Origin: JAVJQS01 sp040218815
GTDB lineage: Bacteria > Bacteroidota > Bacteroidia > Flavobacteriales_E > Vicingaceae
Direction of reading: 5' to 3'
DNA: 64,000 nt
Assembly (NCBI GenBank): GCA_040218815.1
Contig: JAVJQS010000011.1
Location: 1 to 64,000 of the forward strand
Part shown: one piece after another, positions 1 through 9,338 of the stretch
How the letters are laid out: each line of letters opens with the position of its first letter
Numbering within the stretch: the first letter of the stretch is position 1
Notes under the pieces: model-generated
Databases searched by the model: none
Told to the model about the DNA's origin: nothing
The model's input: the letters and a program-made list of their open reading frames with translations, nothing else
Made by a program: the position numbers and the translations under genes

Positions 1-6
1 TGTCAA

Positions 7-2058
7 TTATTTAAGAACTACTTTCTTCAATAATTTTTCACTATCATTCTCTAAAGTCACAAAATAAACACCTTTATCTAAGTTAGATAAATTCATTCGC
101 TCAATTTTAGTTCCGTTTACTTGAACTTGAGTTGAATAAACTAGTTGACCTAACATGTTTCGAACGTTTAAGTTGTAATTAGCTTGTGCTTCTGACGTAA
201 TGGTTAATTTGAACTCACCATTACTAGGGTTTGGAGAAACCTCAAACGCAGCAGAAGCTACACCAGTTGATTTTACCCCAGTTGAAAGAGGTAGGTTACC
301 CATATTCAAACGAATTGCAGGATTACCTTGAACCCAACCCCAGCCTGCAGCAGGAGCATGCGCTAAGTAAAGGAAAGTAGCAACTGGTACCTGAAATGGT
401 GCAGAAGAGCCATCATTTTGTACTTCAAAAGTTGATCCTGTAGGCAAGTTAGTTACTTCCCAACCAACAGCATATTGACCAGAATCCAATCCACCTGTCA
501 TTGCAGGGCCAGTGGTTAATGGCAAAGAGATAAAGTTTCCAAGATCACCTGCAGCTACTGTATAAGTAGAAAACGATGAAGCCACCTCTCTTATAAATGC
601 ACGATCAATACTAAAGTTAGCACCATTTATAAATAGAGAATCTTCGTTGTATTCCCAAATTTTAGGAACTATTTCTACTCCAGTATTTCTTGTATCAGTT
701 GATACTGCAAAAGAAACACTTGTAGGAATATTATCAACTCCATTTCCAGATCTGTTTTCTAAAATATATAATGTAGCAAAACGGTCTCCAACAGTTGTTC
801 CTCCAGGTGTTCCTGTGGCTCCATCAACAAAACTTGCAGGACCAATTCCACCACCAATTCCATTATCATCTCTTGCAAAAACTGTATCTGTAGTTGTAAA
901 AGTTCTAGAAGCTACATTGTTTGAAGGTACTTGATCAACACTATCTGCAGAAACATCCCATGATGCTTCAAATGTCCCTAAAATAGTAGGAACAAATCGA
1001 GGAGTTCCTGTCAATACATCAACAGTTGAATCACAAAGTGGACCAACAATTGTTCCTCCTCCAGGCGTTAAAGTAGCAATATTATACTGGTTTCCTACTC
1101 CTGTAGCTCCACCAGGAAAAGAAAGGTGATCAATATTTCCTACCAATCTTACATTTGTTTGATCTACACTTCCCTCGTTGGTTAGTCTTGCAAACAATGG
1201 TAGGGGTGGAAACAATTCATAAGGAATTTGACCGTAAAATGGGTAATAGGTATAATTTGCTTCGTTAAATTCTAAATAAGGATCATCTATTGAAATATCA
1301 TTTTCAGGTCCTTCAACAACTGCAAAATCATCAATCATCCAAAAATAGTTTGAATGGCCATTGGCGTAGATTCTCATTCTTATAGAATCTGCTCCCGCTG
1401 CTGTACAACTAATATTGATTACTGTTATTTCACCACCTATTGCATTTGAAGTATTTGCTGCATTCCCAACTTCACCAGGAGTCATATCGTACTCATCGAA
1501 AGATGCAAAATTATCCGTACTTACTTGAAGCGTTTGCTCATCAGCACCTGAACAACAAAATCTATAATACTGTTGAAAAGTAACTAATACAGCATTAGGC
1601 ATTGGATTAGCTCCATTTGTAATGTTCCCAGTTTCAGCATAAGTATCCATGGAAACTCCGCCTGTACCAATATTGTAAAAATCACTTGGCAAGCTCAAGA
1701 AACCGTTTGCAGTGGTTGTTGACTTTATAGAGTCAGTATTTCCAGAAAAAGGTCCTTGATCATACTGATCATCCCATTTCCAAACAAAGTTATTCTGGCT
1801 ATTGTTTACAACAGTCCAATCAGCTGGAAGACCGCCAGTACCAGTTGAATCAAAGTCTTCATAATAAAGTGTATCATTATAAGCTTTTGATGTCGTTGTT
1901 TTTTTCTTAATTAAGTCTGGATCCATATCGCCATCTGATTGAACACTCAAAACAGATTTAGCTTGAGCTTCATATACCTCATCAGGTAATAAGTTTTGAG
2001 AAAACCCAATTGCAGACGCTAATATCAAACCAGATAATAGAACGTAATTCTTCTTCAT
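7..2058 (-). CDS. Secreted T9SS type A sorting-domain protein
   Basis: This is a 683-residue exported protein. The start is placed at the ATG at 2058 because it gives a clean signal peptide (MKKNYVLLSGL..., ending near GFSQ); the reading frame is open 19 codons further upstream, but that stretch is not signal-like. Residues from about 60 (YYEDFDSTGTGGLPADW) resemble the jelly-roll adhesin domains called choice-of-anchor J or cleaved adhesin. The last 75 or so residues (SPNPSNGEFKL ... GVYFVTLE ... KKVVLK) are a typical type A sorting domain for the type IX secretion system, so the protein is probably secreted or held on the cell surface. The middle has no domain I recognise. It appears to be a single-gene unit. 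The substrate is unknown. Confidence 0.85.
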   Translation of the reverse strand: MKKNYVLLSGLILASAIGFSQNLLPDEVYEAQAKSVLSVQSDGDMDPDLIKKKTTTSKAYNDTLYYEDFDSTGTGGLPADWTVVNNSQNNFVWKWDDQYDQGPFSGNTDSIKSTTTANGFLSLPSDFYNIGTGGVSMDTYAETGNITNGANPMPNAVLVTFQQYYRFCCSGADEQTLQVSTDNFASFDEYDMTPGEVGNAANTSNAIGGEITVINISCTAAGADSIRMRIYANGHSNYFWMIDDFAVVEGPENDISIDDPYLEFNEANYTYYPFYGQIPYELFPPLPLFARLTNEGSVDQTNVRLVGNIDHLSFPGGATGVGNQYNIATLTPGGGTIVGPLCDSTVDVLTGTPRFVPTILGTFEASWDVSADSVDQVPSNNVASRTFTTTDTVFARDDNGIGGGIGPASFVDGATGTPGGTTVGDRFATLYILENRSGNGVDNIPTSVSFAVSTDTRNTGVEIVPKIWEYNEDSLFINGANFSIDRAFIREVASSFSTYTVAAGDLGNFISLPLTTGPAMTGGLDSGQYAVGWEVTNLPTGSTFEVQNDGSSAPFQVPVATFLYLAHAPAAGWGWVQGNPAIRLNMGNLPLSTGVKSTGVASAAFEVSPNPSNGEFKLTITSEAQANYNLNVRNMLGQLVYSTQVQVNGTKIERMNLSNLDKGVYFVTLENDSEKLLKKVVLK

Positions 2059-2156
2059 TTTTTTATTTTTAGTTAAACAATATATAGAAATATAAATGTA
2101 AGCATTTTTTAACACTCAGTTAACTTTTACAGTCAATTGTCTCAAAAAAGACCAAA

Positions 2157-5036
2157 TTAACCAAGTGAGGATTCTTCATATTCAGTTAAAGGAGGACAGC
2201 TGCAAATTAAATTACGATCACCATAGGCATCATCCACTCTTCTAACAGACGGCCAAAACTTATTTCCAACATTGGTTTCTACTGGATAGGCGGCTTGTCT
2301 TCTAGTATAATCAAAGGTCCAACTATCAGCAATACACAAATACTCAGGATGAGGAGCATTTTTTAAGACGTTTCCTTCACGTGGAGCATTTTTATTTTCA
2401 ATGGCTTCAATTTCTTTTCTAATGCTAATCATAGCATCAACAAACCGGTCCAACTCTACCAAGCTTTCACTTTCTGTTGGCTCAACCATTAAGGTACCAT
2501 TAACTGGAAAAGAAACTGTTGGTGCATGAAATCCATAGTCGATTAATCGCTTAGCTATATCAACTACCTCAATATTGGCAGATTGCTTGAATGCCCTACA
2601 GTCTAAAATCATTTCATGCGCAACTGTTTTTTGTATTCCTTGGTACAATACTGGGTAGCTATTTTCCAATTTTTTCTTTAAATAATTGGCACTTAAAATA
2701 GCTGCTTTTGTAGAGTTTGTTAAGCCATTTTCACCTAACATTTTTATGTAACCATAAGAAATTAATAACACCAAAGCACTCCCGTAAGGTGCTGCTGAAA
2801 TCGAAGGAATAGCATGCTCTCCACCTGTATTTACAAGTGGGTTGGAAGGTAAAAATGGAGCTAAATGCTCTACTACTCCAATGGGGCCCATCCCTGGTCC
2901 ACCACCTCCATGTGGAATGGCAAAAGTTTTATGTAGATTCAAATGACACACATCTGCCCCAATCTGAGCTGGGTTGGTTAAGCCCACTTGTGCATTCATA
3001 TTGGCACCATCCATGTACACTTGACCTCCGTGATTATGAATAATCGAAGTAATTTCTTTTACTGAAGCTTCGAAAACACCATGCGTAGAAGGGTAAGTTA
3101 TCATTAACGCAGCTAAATTTTCACTGTGCTGTTCAGCTTTGGCCTTTAAGTCATCTAAGTCAATATTACCGTGTTTATCGCATTTTACAACTACTACTTT
3201 CATGCCTGCCATTACTGCACTTGCAGGGTTTGTTCCATGAGCTGATGAAGGTATAAGGGCTACGTTTCTATTCTTATCTCCACGACTTAAATGATATGCT
3301 CGAATAACCATTAGACCAGCATATTCCCCCTGTGCTCCAGAGTTAGGTTGCAAAGATGTTTTAAAGAAACCTGTAATTTCAGAAAGATCTCGTTCTAAAC
3401 CATGCAACATTTCTGAGTATCCACCCACTTGACTTGTTGGAGCAAATGGATGTATGTTAGCAAACTCAGGCCATGTCAATGGCATTAATTCACTTGCTGC
3501 ATTCAATTTCATTGTACAAGACCCCAAAGGAATCATACCATGCATTAAAGAAAAATCTTTATTTTCTAAGCGTTTGATGTATCGCATCATTTCAGTTTCT
3601 GAATGATAGCGATTAAAAACTGGATGGGTTAAATAATTGCTTTTTCGAACTAAATTTTTATCGAGAGGGGATGCTGAAACTACTTCCTCTATTTCTTCAT
3701 GCTCCTCCCCTTTGTATAGAGCAAAAACATTTATTAATGCATTCAACTCATGCAACTCAACTGCCTCATTTAAACTAACTCCTAAGTGATCTTCGTCAAT
3801 CTTTCTTAAATTGATTTTATGGTTTGCAGCATATTGAATTAATTTATCCGCTTCACCTTTTCCCAATTCAATATGTAGGGTATCAAAATAGTTTTTGTTT
3901 TTTATTACATACTCTAATTTACTTAACGATTGTGCCAATTGAACTGTATATTGATGCGTTCCTTTTGCAATGGTTTTAATGCCTTCTTTTCCATGATAAA
4001 CGGCATACATTCCCGCCATTACAGCAAGCAATACCTGTGCAGTACATATATTAGATGTAGCTCTATCTCTCTTAATGTGTTGCTCCCTAGTTTGCAATGC
4101 CATCCTTAAAGCCGCTTTACCATCAGCATCTACTGAAAGGCCTATAATCCTTCCTGGAACACTTCTTTTAAATTCGTCGCGCGTTGCAAAATAAGCTGCA
4201 TGGGGCCCTCCAAAACCCATAGGAATTCCGAATCGTTGTGTAGTTCCACAAACAATATCAGCTCCCCACTCACCTGGAGGTGTTAGTAGTGCCAAACTTA
4301 ATAAGTCAGCAGTAACAGTAACTAAGGCTCCTTTATCATGAATTTTCTTAACAAATCCACTATAATCTTTTACCTCCCCGTTTAAAGAAGGATATTGAAC
4401 AACAGCACCAAAAACTTCTTCATTAAAGTCAAAATCTGCCGGGTCACCAATAATTAATTCTATACCAAGTGGCTCACTCCTATTTTTAAGTACATCGATG
4501 GTCTGCGGAAAACAGTCCTCAGCCACAAATAATTTTTTTACCTCTCCCTTTTTTAATTCTTTTGAGCGTGCATGGAACATCAAGGCCATAGCTTCTGCAG
4601 CAGCGGTTGGCTCATCTAACAATGAAGCATTGGCAATATCCATGGCAGTCAAATCCGTTACCATGGTTTGAAAATTCAAGAGCGCCTCTAATCGCCCCTG
4701 AGCAATTTCTGCTTGATATGGTGTATAGGCGGTGTACCAACCTGGATTTTCTAATATATTTCGTTGGATTACTGCTGGCACCTTAGTATTGTAATAGCCT
4801 AAACCCAAATAACTTTTAAAAACCTCATTTTTGCTTGCAATTTCTTTCAAGTGATTCAGGTATTGATATTCACTCATGGGAGCTGAAAGTTGCAATGGCT
4901 GATCTAGTCGAATGGATTGAGGAACAGTTTTTTCAATTAAACTGTCTACACTTGATTCGCCGATAACTTTAAGCATTTGCTTGATATCTGCTTCACTTAA
5001 ACCAATATGTCGTGAACTAAAAGGTGCTGATGTCAT
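2157..5036 (-). CDS. gcvP: Glycine dehydrogenase (decarboxylating), P protein
   Basis: This is the PLP-dependent P protein of the glycine cleavage system. It decarboxylates glycine and passes the aminomethyl group to the lipoyl H protein. At 959 residues it is the full-length fused form, with both homologous halves, and not the split GcvPA/GcvPB form. The N-terminus (SSRHIGLSEADIKQML) and the PLP lysine motif NLHKTFAIPHGGGGPG near residue 702 are typical. The gcvT and gcvH genes are not in the window, so the system is scattered. It ends about 100 bp from the T9SS gene on the same strand. A promoter-like box lies 24 nt upstream. I looked for a glycine riboswitch in the 120 bp leader and saw none. 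Confidence 0.97.
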   Translation of the reverse strand: MTSAPFSSRHIGLSEADIKQMLKVIGESSVDSLIEKTVPQSIRLDQPLQLSAPMSEYQYLNHLKEIASKNEVFKSYLGLGYYNTKVPAVIQRNILENPGWYTAYTPYQAEIAQGRLEALLNFQTMVTDLTAMDIANASLLDEPTAAAEAMALMFHARSKELKKGEVKKLFVAEDCFPQTIDVLKNRSEPLGIELIIGDPADFDFNEEVFGAVVQYPSLNGEVKDYSGFVKKIHDKGALVTVTADLLSLALLTPPGEWGADIVCGTTQRFGIPMGFGGPHAAYFATRDEFKRSVPGRIIGLSVDADGKAALRMALQTREQHIKRDRATSNICTAQVLLAVMAGMYAVYHGKEGIKTIAKGTHQYTVQLAQSLSKLEYVIKNKNYFDTLHIELGKGEADKLIQYAANHKINLRKIDEDHLGVSLNEAVELHELNALINVFALYKGEEHEEIEEVVSASPLDKNLVRKSNYLTHPVFNRYHSETEMMRYIKRLENKDFSLMHGMIPLGSCTMKLNAASELMPLTWPEFANIHPFAPTSQVGGYSEMLHGLERDLSEITGFFKTSLQPNSGAQGEYAGLMVIRAYHLSRGDKNRNVALIPSSAHGTNPASAVMAGMKVVVVKCDKHGNIDLDDLKAKAEQHSENLAALMITYPSTHGVFEASVKEITSIIHNHGGQVYMDGANMNAQVGLTNPAQIGADVCHLNLHKTFAIPHGGGGPGMGPIGVVEHLAPFLPSNPLVNTGGEHAIPSISAAPYGSALVLLISYGYIKMLGENGLTNSTKAAILSANYLKKKLENSYPVLYQGIQKTVAHEMILDCRAFKQSANIEVVDIAKRLIDYGFHAPTVSFPVNGTLMVEPTESESLVELDRFVDAMISIRKEIEAIENKNAPREGNVLKNAPHPEYLCIADSWTFDYTRRQAAYPVETNVGNKFWPSVRRVDDAYGDRNLICSCPPLTEYEESSLG

Positions 5037-5059
5037 ATATACTTCTATTTTTGAGGGTG

Positions 5060-5067
5060 CAAATATA
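5060..5067 (-). promoter_or_regulatory. Putative -7 box upstream of gcvP
   Basis: On the minus strand this reads TATATTTG, a full match to the Bacteroidota -7 consensus TAnnTTTG, 24 nt before the gcvP start. No clear TTTG is seen at the -33 position. Confidence 0.5.
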
Positions 5068-5159
5068 ATTTAAAGTCTTATGTTAGCGTTAAAATTGCCC
5101 TTAAACAACAGTTCTAATTTCATAAAGTTTTGTCCATTTGCGGCTCAAAATAATTTGTT

Positions 5160-5783
5160 ATGATGAAACCAAGCATATTCAATTCTTTACTGTTTATTTT
5201 TCTTATATCAACGCCCATAATCATTAAAGGGCAGGACACCTTGAGGTTATTGAATGGTAAAATAATGGATGTTAGTATACAAGAGATAAATGAAAATTCA
5301 ATCACTTTTGTTGAAACCTATAAAGGTAAGGCAAACTTCAGGCATCGACAGTTAAGTACCATTTTTTCTTATCAAGAACTCAATAAGCCAGAAGTGATAG
5401 TTTATGAATATCAACCTGAAGTTGGTAATTTCTATCAAATAGATGAAATGAGGAATTATATTTTAGGAGAACAGCATGCCGACGCTAATTATAGCTCTGG
5501 ATTTCTAAATGCAATATCTATAGCCACTGGCACAGCAGCAGGATATTTTTTAGCCCAAGGAGATCTTGCATTTGTGGCTCTCCCATTGGTATATTCTTCT
5601 ATTTTAATTATTCCTGGCGCAAAAGTTAAGAAGCGGCCTTACAATACTGACTACTTAAACGACGAAGCTTATGTGGCTGGTTATAAACGAGTTGCAAGAA
5701 GTAAAAAATTCTTCAATTGCTTAACATTTAGCGGAGTTTCTATGTTAGCTTCTTTTGGTGTATTTAAACTCATCGACAATTAA
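5160..5783 (+). CDS. Hypothetical exported/membrane protein
   Basis: This 207-residue protein is not one I recognise. It starts with a probable signal peptide (LLFIFLISTPIIIKGQ). A segment about DTLRLLNGKIMDVSIQEI follows, which resembles short beta-rich domains common in Bacteroidota lipid- or envelope-associated proteins. There are one or two hydrophobic stretches in the C-terminal half (around residues 120-150 and 190-205). Two consecutive ATG codons (5160 and 5163) could start it. A near-consensus -7 box (TAATTTG) lies only a few bases upstream. It sits 9 bp upstream of the UbiA-like gene and is probably co-transcribed with it. Divergent from gcvP. Confidence 0.65.
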   Translation: MMKPSIFNSLLFIFLISTPIIIKGQDTLRLLNGKIMDVSIQEINENSITFVETYKGKANFRHRQLSTIFSYQELNKPEVIVYEYQPEVGNFYQIDEMRNYILGEQHADANYSSGFLNAISIATGTAAGYFLAQGDLAFVALPLVYSSILIIPGAKVKKRPYNTDYLNDEAYVAGYKRVARSKKFFNCLTFSGVSMLASFGVFKLIDN

Positions 5784-5792
5784 AATTAGTAG

Positions 5793-6671
5793 ATGAAAGC
5801 ACTTTACTTTCTAAGTTATAGCAATATCTTTATTGCACTGTGCGCTGCTTCTCTTTGCTCTTTTTGTCACTTAATTACGTATAACAATTTTCCCAGCTGG
5901 GTGCTGGTGGGCTTCGTTTTCTCATCCACTTTATTTGCCTATAACTTTCATCGCCGTATTGGACTCATTTACCAAAAAAACAGCGCTCTGAAACTTAAAA
6001 AGACTATTTCTTTTGAGACAAAAGAAAAGTGGATAAAGGGGAATAAAGCACTGACTGATTGGTTCATTGTGCTTTCGTTCTGTTTAAGCCTCATTTTACT
6101 TTATCTTCTTCCTAAAATATCTTTAGTAATTGTTTTTCCTTTAGCTCTCTTATCAGTACTGTATATTATACAAATAAGCAAAATACCTGCATTGAGAAGT
6201 ATTCCTTTCCTCAAAATTTTTATAATTGCTTTTGTGTGGGGAGGAGTAATGGTCTTACTTCCTATTTTATCAGCTGGTGAAAGTGACCGAATTTTTACCC
6301 TTGAAACACAACTATTAGCTATTGCTATTGCGCTTTTTGTTTTTGGTGAAACCATCCCATTTGACATTCGTGACCTCAGCGAAGATCGAGCAACAAAACT
6401 TAAAACAATTCCTTTAAAAATTGGGCTAAAGAAAAGTAAATTGCTATGCCTCATGCTCTATGTTCTGTCAGGAGCCCTTTTTATTTCCGACATTATAATC
6501 TATAGCAAACCATTTATTTTTGCTTCTTCCTTTGGATTTAGTTTACTGTTATCCTACCTCATAATTTTAAGGGTGGATACCTTAAAAAAAGAATTATACT
6601 ATTCTTTATTAATTGAAAGTAGTTTGGCTTTTCCAATTATTTGTTACGCCTTTCTCTCTTTTCTTACTTAA
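5793..6671 (+). CDS. UbiA-like prenyltransferase family membrane protein
   Basis: This 292-residue protein has about eight or nine predicted membrane segments. It carries a recognisable second UbiA motif near residues 191-198 (DIRDLSED), followed by the usual T-I-P-x-x-x-G pattern. The first UbiA motif (NDxxDxxxD) is not present: the matching loop reads AYNFHRR around residues 49-55. It is therefore a divergent member, and prenyltransferase activity is not certain. It could act on quinone or other lipid precursors, but nothing nearby fixes the substrate. It follows the preceding hypothetical gene by 9 bp and lies 49 bp before kynU, so the three may share a transcript. Confidence 0.7.
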   Translation: MKALYFLSYSNIFIALCAASLCSFCHLITYNNFPSWVLVGFVFSSTLFAYNFHRRIGLIYQKNSALKLKKTISFETKEKWIKGNKALTDWFIVLSFCLSLILLYLLPKISLVIVFPLALLSVLYIIQISKIPALRSIPFLKIFIIAFVWGGVMVLLPILSAGESDRIFTLETQLLAIAIALFVFGETIPFDIRDLSEDRATKLKTIPLKIGLKKSKLLCLMLYVLSGALFISDIIIYSKPFIFASSFGFSLLLSYLIILRVDTLKKELYYSLLIESSLAFPIICYAFLSFLT

Positions 6672-6720
6672 TTTGCAAAGCAGAAGCTTAAGGCTTCAAG
6701 TCCGCATTTAAAATACTAGA

Positions 6721-7992
6721 ATGATATTCTCAAACACAGAACAATTTGCTGCAAAAACTGATGAAAATGACAAGCTCAGCAGTTTTAGAAATCAATATGT
6801 TTTCCCGCAACACGAAGGAAAAAACAAAATTTATTTTACAGGCAATTCATTAGGTTTAATGCCTAAGGAAGCTCAATCAGCTTTAAATCAAGAACTAGAG
6901 GACTGGGGATTGTATGGGGTTGATGGCCATTTCGAGGCTAAAAATCCTTGGGTTGCTTATCATGAAATGTTTAAAGCACCCTTAGCAAAAATAGTCGGTG
7001 CAAAAGAAAAAGAAGTAACTGCTTTAGGCGGACTTACTGGAAACCTTCATTTTTTAATGGTTTCATTTTATCAACCAAAAGGTAAACGTATAAAAATACT
7101 CTGTGAAGGTAAAGCTTTCCCTTCCGACCAATATGCACTAGAAAGTCAAGTGAAATTTCATGGTTTTACAAAAGAGGAAGCCATCGTTGAAATTTTTCCC
7201 AGAGAGGGTGAACATCATTTAAGAGAGGAAGATATTTACAAAGAAATTGAAGCTATTGGGGATGAGCTAGCCTTAATAATGATTGGAGGTGTAAATTATT
7301 ATACTGGACAGTTGATGCCCATGAAAAAAATAACCGAATTAGGTCATCAATATGGCGCAATTGTTGGTTTTGACTTAGCCCATGCGGCTGGAAATGTAAA
7401 ACTTGAACTACACGATTGGGAAGTAGATTTTGCTGCATGGTGCTCTTATAAGTATTTAAATTCTGGTCCTGGCAGCGTTGCTGGAATCTATGTGCACCAA
7501 AAACATGGAAAAAATAACAAGTTAAATCGCTTTGCAGGATGGTGGGGAACTCCTCCTGAAGATCGATTTTTAATGAAAGAAAGTTTTGAGCCTGCTGAGG
7601 GTGCAGATGGTTGGCAATTGAGTAACGCACCTGTTTTAGCCATGGCAGTGCACAAAGTAGCCATTGACCTTCACTTAAAAGCTGGGATAGATAATTTATT
7701 AGAAAAACAAAGAACATTAACTGCATATTTGGAGTTTGTATTGGCAGAGATTTCGAATGAAACAGAAGGTGTAAATTTTGAGATTATTACTCCTAAATCT
7801 AGAGGTTCACAGCTTTCAATTTTAACTCATGGAAGTGGGAAAAAATTATTTAATTCGATTTCTGAAAAAGGAGTAGTTGCAGATTGGAGAGAGCCAAATG
7901 TCATTCGGGTAGCTCCTGTCCCAATTTATAATTCATACTTGGATGTTTTCCGTTTTGGACAAATTATCAGTGAATCATTAGCAAAAAAATAA
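6721..7992 (+). CDS. kynU: Kynureninase
   Basis: Kynureninase is a PLP enzyme that cleaves kynurenine or 3-hydroxykynurenine to (3-hydroxy)anthranilate and alanine. The 423 residues match the family length. The N-terminal FTGNSLGLMPKEA motif and the PLP-lysine motif CSYKYLNSGPG (Lys244) are visible, as is GWWGTP further on. Two bases separate it from kmo, so the two are translated together. Family knowledge places the pair in tryptophan degradation, either towards quinolinate/NAD or towards anthranilate. The other pathway enzymes (tryptophan dioxygenase, formamidase, 3-hydroxyanthranilate dioxygenase) are not encoded in this window. Confidence 0.96.
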   Translation: MIFSNTEQFAAKTDENDKLSSFRNQYVFPQHEGKNKIYFTGNSLGLMPKEAQSALNQELEDWGLYGVDGHFEAKNPWVAYHEMFKAPLAKIVGAKEKEVTALGGLTGNLHFLMVSFYQPKGKRIKILCEGKAFPSDQYALESQVKFHGFTKEEAIVEIFPREGEHHLREEDIYKEIEAIGDELALIMIGGVNYYTGQLMPMKKITELGHQYGAIVGFDLAHAAGNVKLELHDWEVDFAAWCSYKYLNSGPGSVAGIYVHQKHGKNNKLNRFAGWWGTPPEDRFLMKESFEPAEGADGWQLSNAPVLAMAVHKVAIDLHLKAGIDNLLEKQRTLTAYLEFVLAEISNETEGVNFEIITPKSRGSQLSILTHGSGKKLFNSISEKGVVADWREPNVIRVAPVPIYNSYLDVFRFGQIISESLAKK

Positions 7993-7994
7993 AA

Positions 7995-9338
7995 ATGGAA
8001 AAAATCGCAATTGTAGGTGCAGGTCTAGTAGGTTCACTACAGGCTATATACATGGCAAAAAAAGGATTTCAAGTTAGTGTTTATGAAGGTAGAGACGACA
8101 TGCGAAAGGCTGCACTTTCAGCTGGTAGATCTATCAACCTAGCACTATCAAATAGAGGCTGGAAAGCAATCGAAGTGGCAGGAATAAAACCTGAAATCGA
8201 AAAGATGGCTATTCCGATGAATGGCAGAATGATGCATGATGTAAAGGGAAATACAACCTTTCAGCCCTATGGAAAAGATGGAGAAGCCATTTACTCTGTA
8301 AGTAGAGGTGGCTTGAATCGGCAATTGATGAATTCTGCAGATGCCTTTAATAATGTAACTTTCTTCTTCAATTATAAATGTGAAGACATTGACTTAAAAA
8401 CCAATACCTTGCATTTTGAAGATAGAATGTCGGGTAAAGCTGTATCTGTAAAAGCAGATCATATTTTTGCTACTGATGGGGCATTTTCTGCAATTAGAAC
8501 TCGACTTCAAAAAACAGATCGCTTCAACTATGAGCAAAAATTTTTAGCTCATGGATATAAGGAATTAACAATACCAGCAGCAAAAGGTGGAGGCTTTTTA
8601 ATGGATAAAAATGCATTGCATATTTGGCCAAGGGGGGAGTTTATGTTAATTGCATTAGCTAACGAAGACGGTAGTTTTACTTGCACACTTTTTTTCCCTT
8701 TTGAAGGAAAGCAATCTTTTGAAAGTTTAAAAACCGAGAAAGAAGTTATTGAATTTTTTGAAGAAGTTTTTCCAGATGCATTAAAAATGATGCCCGCTAT
8801 TGGAGAAGAATATTTTTCAAACCCAACAGCCTCATTGGTAACTATAAAATGTTCTCCTTGGAATTATAAAGATCAAATACTGCTAATGGGAGACTCTTCT
8901 CATGCGATAGTGCCATTCTACGGTCAAGGAATGAATTCTGGCTTCGAAGATTGCACTGTATTCAATAATATTTTTGAAGATTCAAATAAAAATTGGGAAA
9001 AGTCGTTTACTAAATTCTCTGATACACGTAAAAAAGATGCAGATGCCATATCGGACTTGGCATTACAAAACTTTATTGAAATGAGAGACTTGGTTGGTGA
9101 TGAAGATTTTCTATTGAGAAAAAAGATTGAAAAAAGAATATTTGAAAAGCATCCCGACAAATGGATGCCGCTATATTCTCAGGTAACCTTCAGTCATATT
9201 CCATACTCTGAGGCATTAGCTGCAGGCAAAAATCAAGAAAAAATAATGGATACTATCATGGCTATACCAAATATTGCTGCAAAATGGGACTCTGAAGAAA
9301 TTGAGTCAGAAATATTAAAAATGGCTTCAAATGCTTAA
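7995..9338 (+). CDS. kmo: Kynurenine 3-monooxygenase
   Basis: This FAD-dependent aromatic hydroxylase converts kynurenine to 3-hydroxykynurenine with NADPH and O2. It is 447 residues long. The FAD-binding GxGxxG motif is at residues 8-13 (GAGLVG), and the second FAD motif GDSSHAIVPFYGQGMNSGFED is near residue 300. A RGGLNRQLM segment typical of the family lies near residue 103. It is 2 bp after kynU and overlaps the next gene by 8 bp, so the three form one operon. The presence of kmo with kynU points to 3-hydroxyanthranilate as the product. Confidence 0.96.
   Translation: MEKIAIVGAGLVGSLQAIYMAKKGFQVSVYEGRDDMRKAALSAGRSINLALSNRGWKAIEVAGIKPEIEKMAIPMNGRMMHDVKGNTTFQPYGKDGEAIYSVSRGGLNRQLMNSADAFNNVTFFFNYKCEDIDLKTNTLHFEDRMSGKAVSVKADHIFATDGAFSAIRTRLQKTDRFNYEQKFLAHGYKELTIPAAKGGGFLMDKNALHIWPRGEFMLIALANEDGSFTCTLFFPFEGKQSFESLKTEKEVIEFFEEVFPDALKMMPAIGEEYFSNPTASLVTIKCSPWNYKDQILLMGDSSHAIVPFYGQGMNSGFEDCTVFNNIFEDSNKNWEKSFTKFSDTRKKDADAISDLALQNFIEMRDLVGDEDFLLRKKIEKRIFEKHPDKWMPLYSQVTFSHIPYSEALAAGKNQEKIMDTIMAIPNIAAKWDSEEIESEILKMASNA

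Noticed and set aside
2837..3043. Short plus-strand frame inside gcvP, and similar short frames inside kynU, dnaG, cysN and other genes
   Set aside because: They are antisense or out-of-frame shadows of well-conserved genes and lack protein-like features.
5037..5159. Glycine riboswitch before gcvP
   Set aside because: Only about 120 bp of leader shared with a divergent gene; no paired aptamer-like stems or consensus purine-rich core seen.
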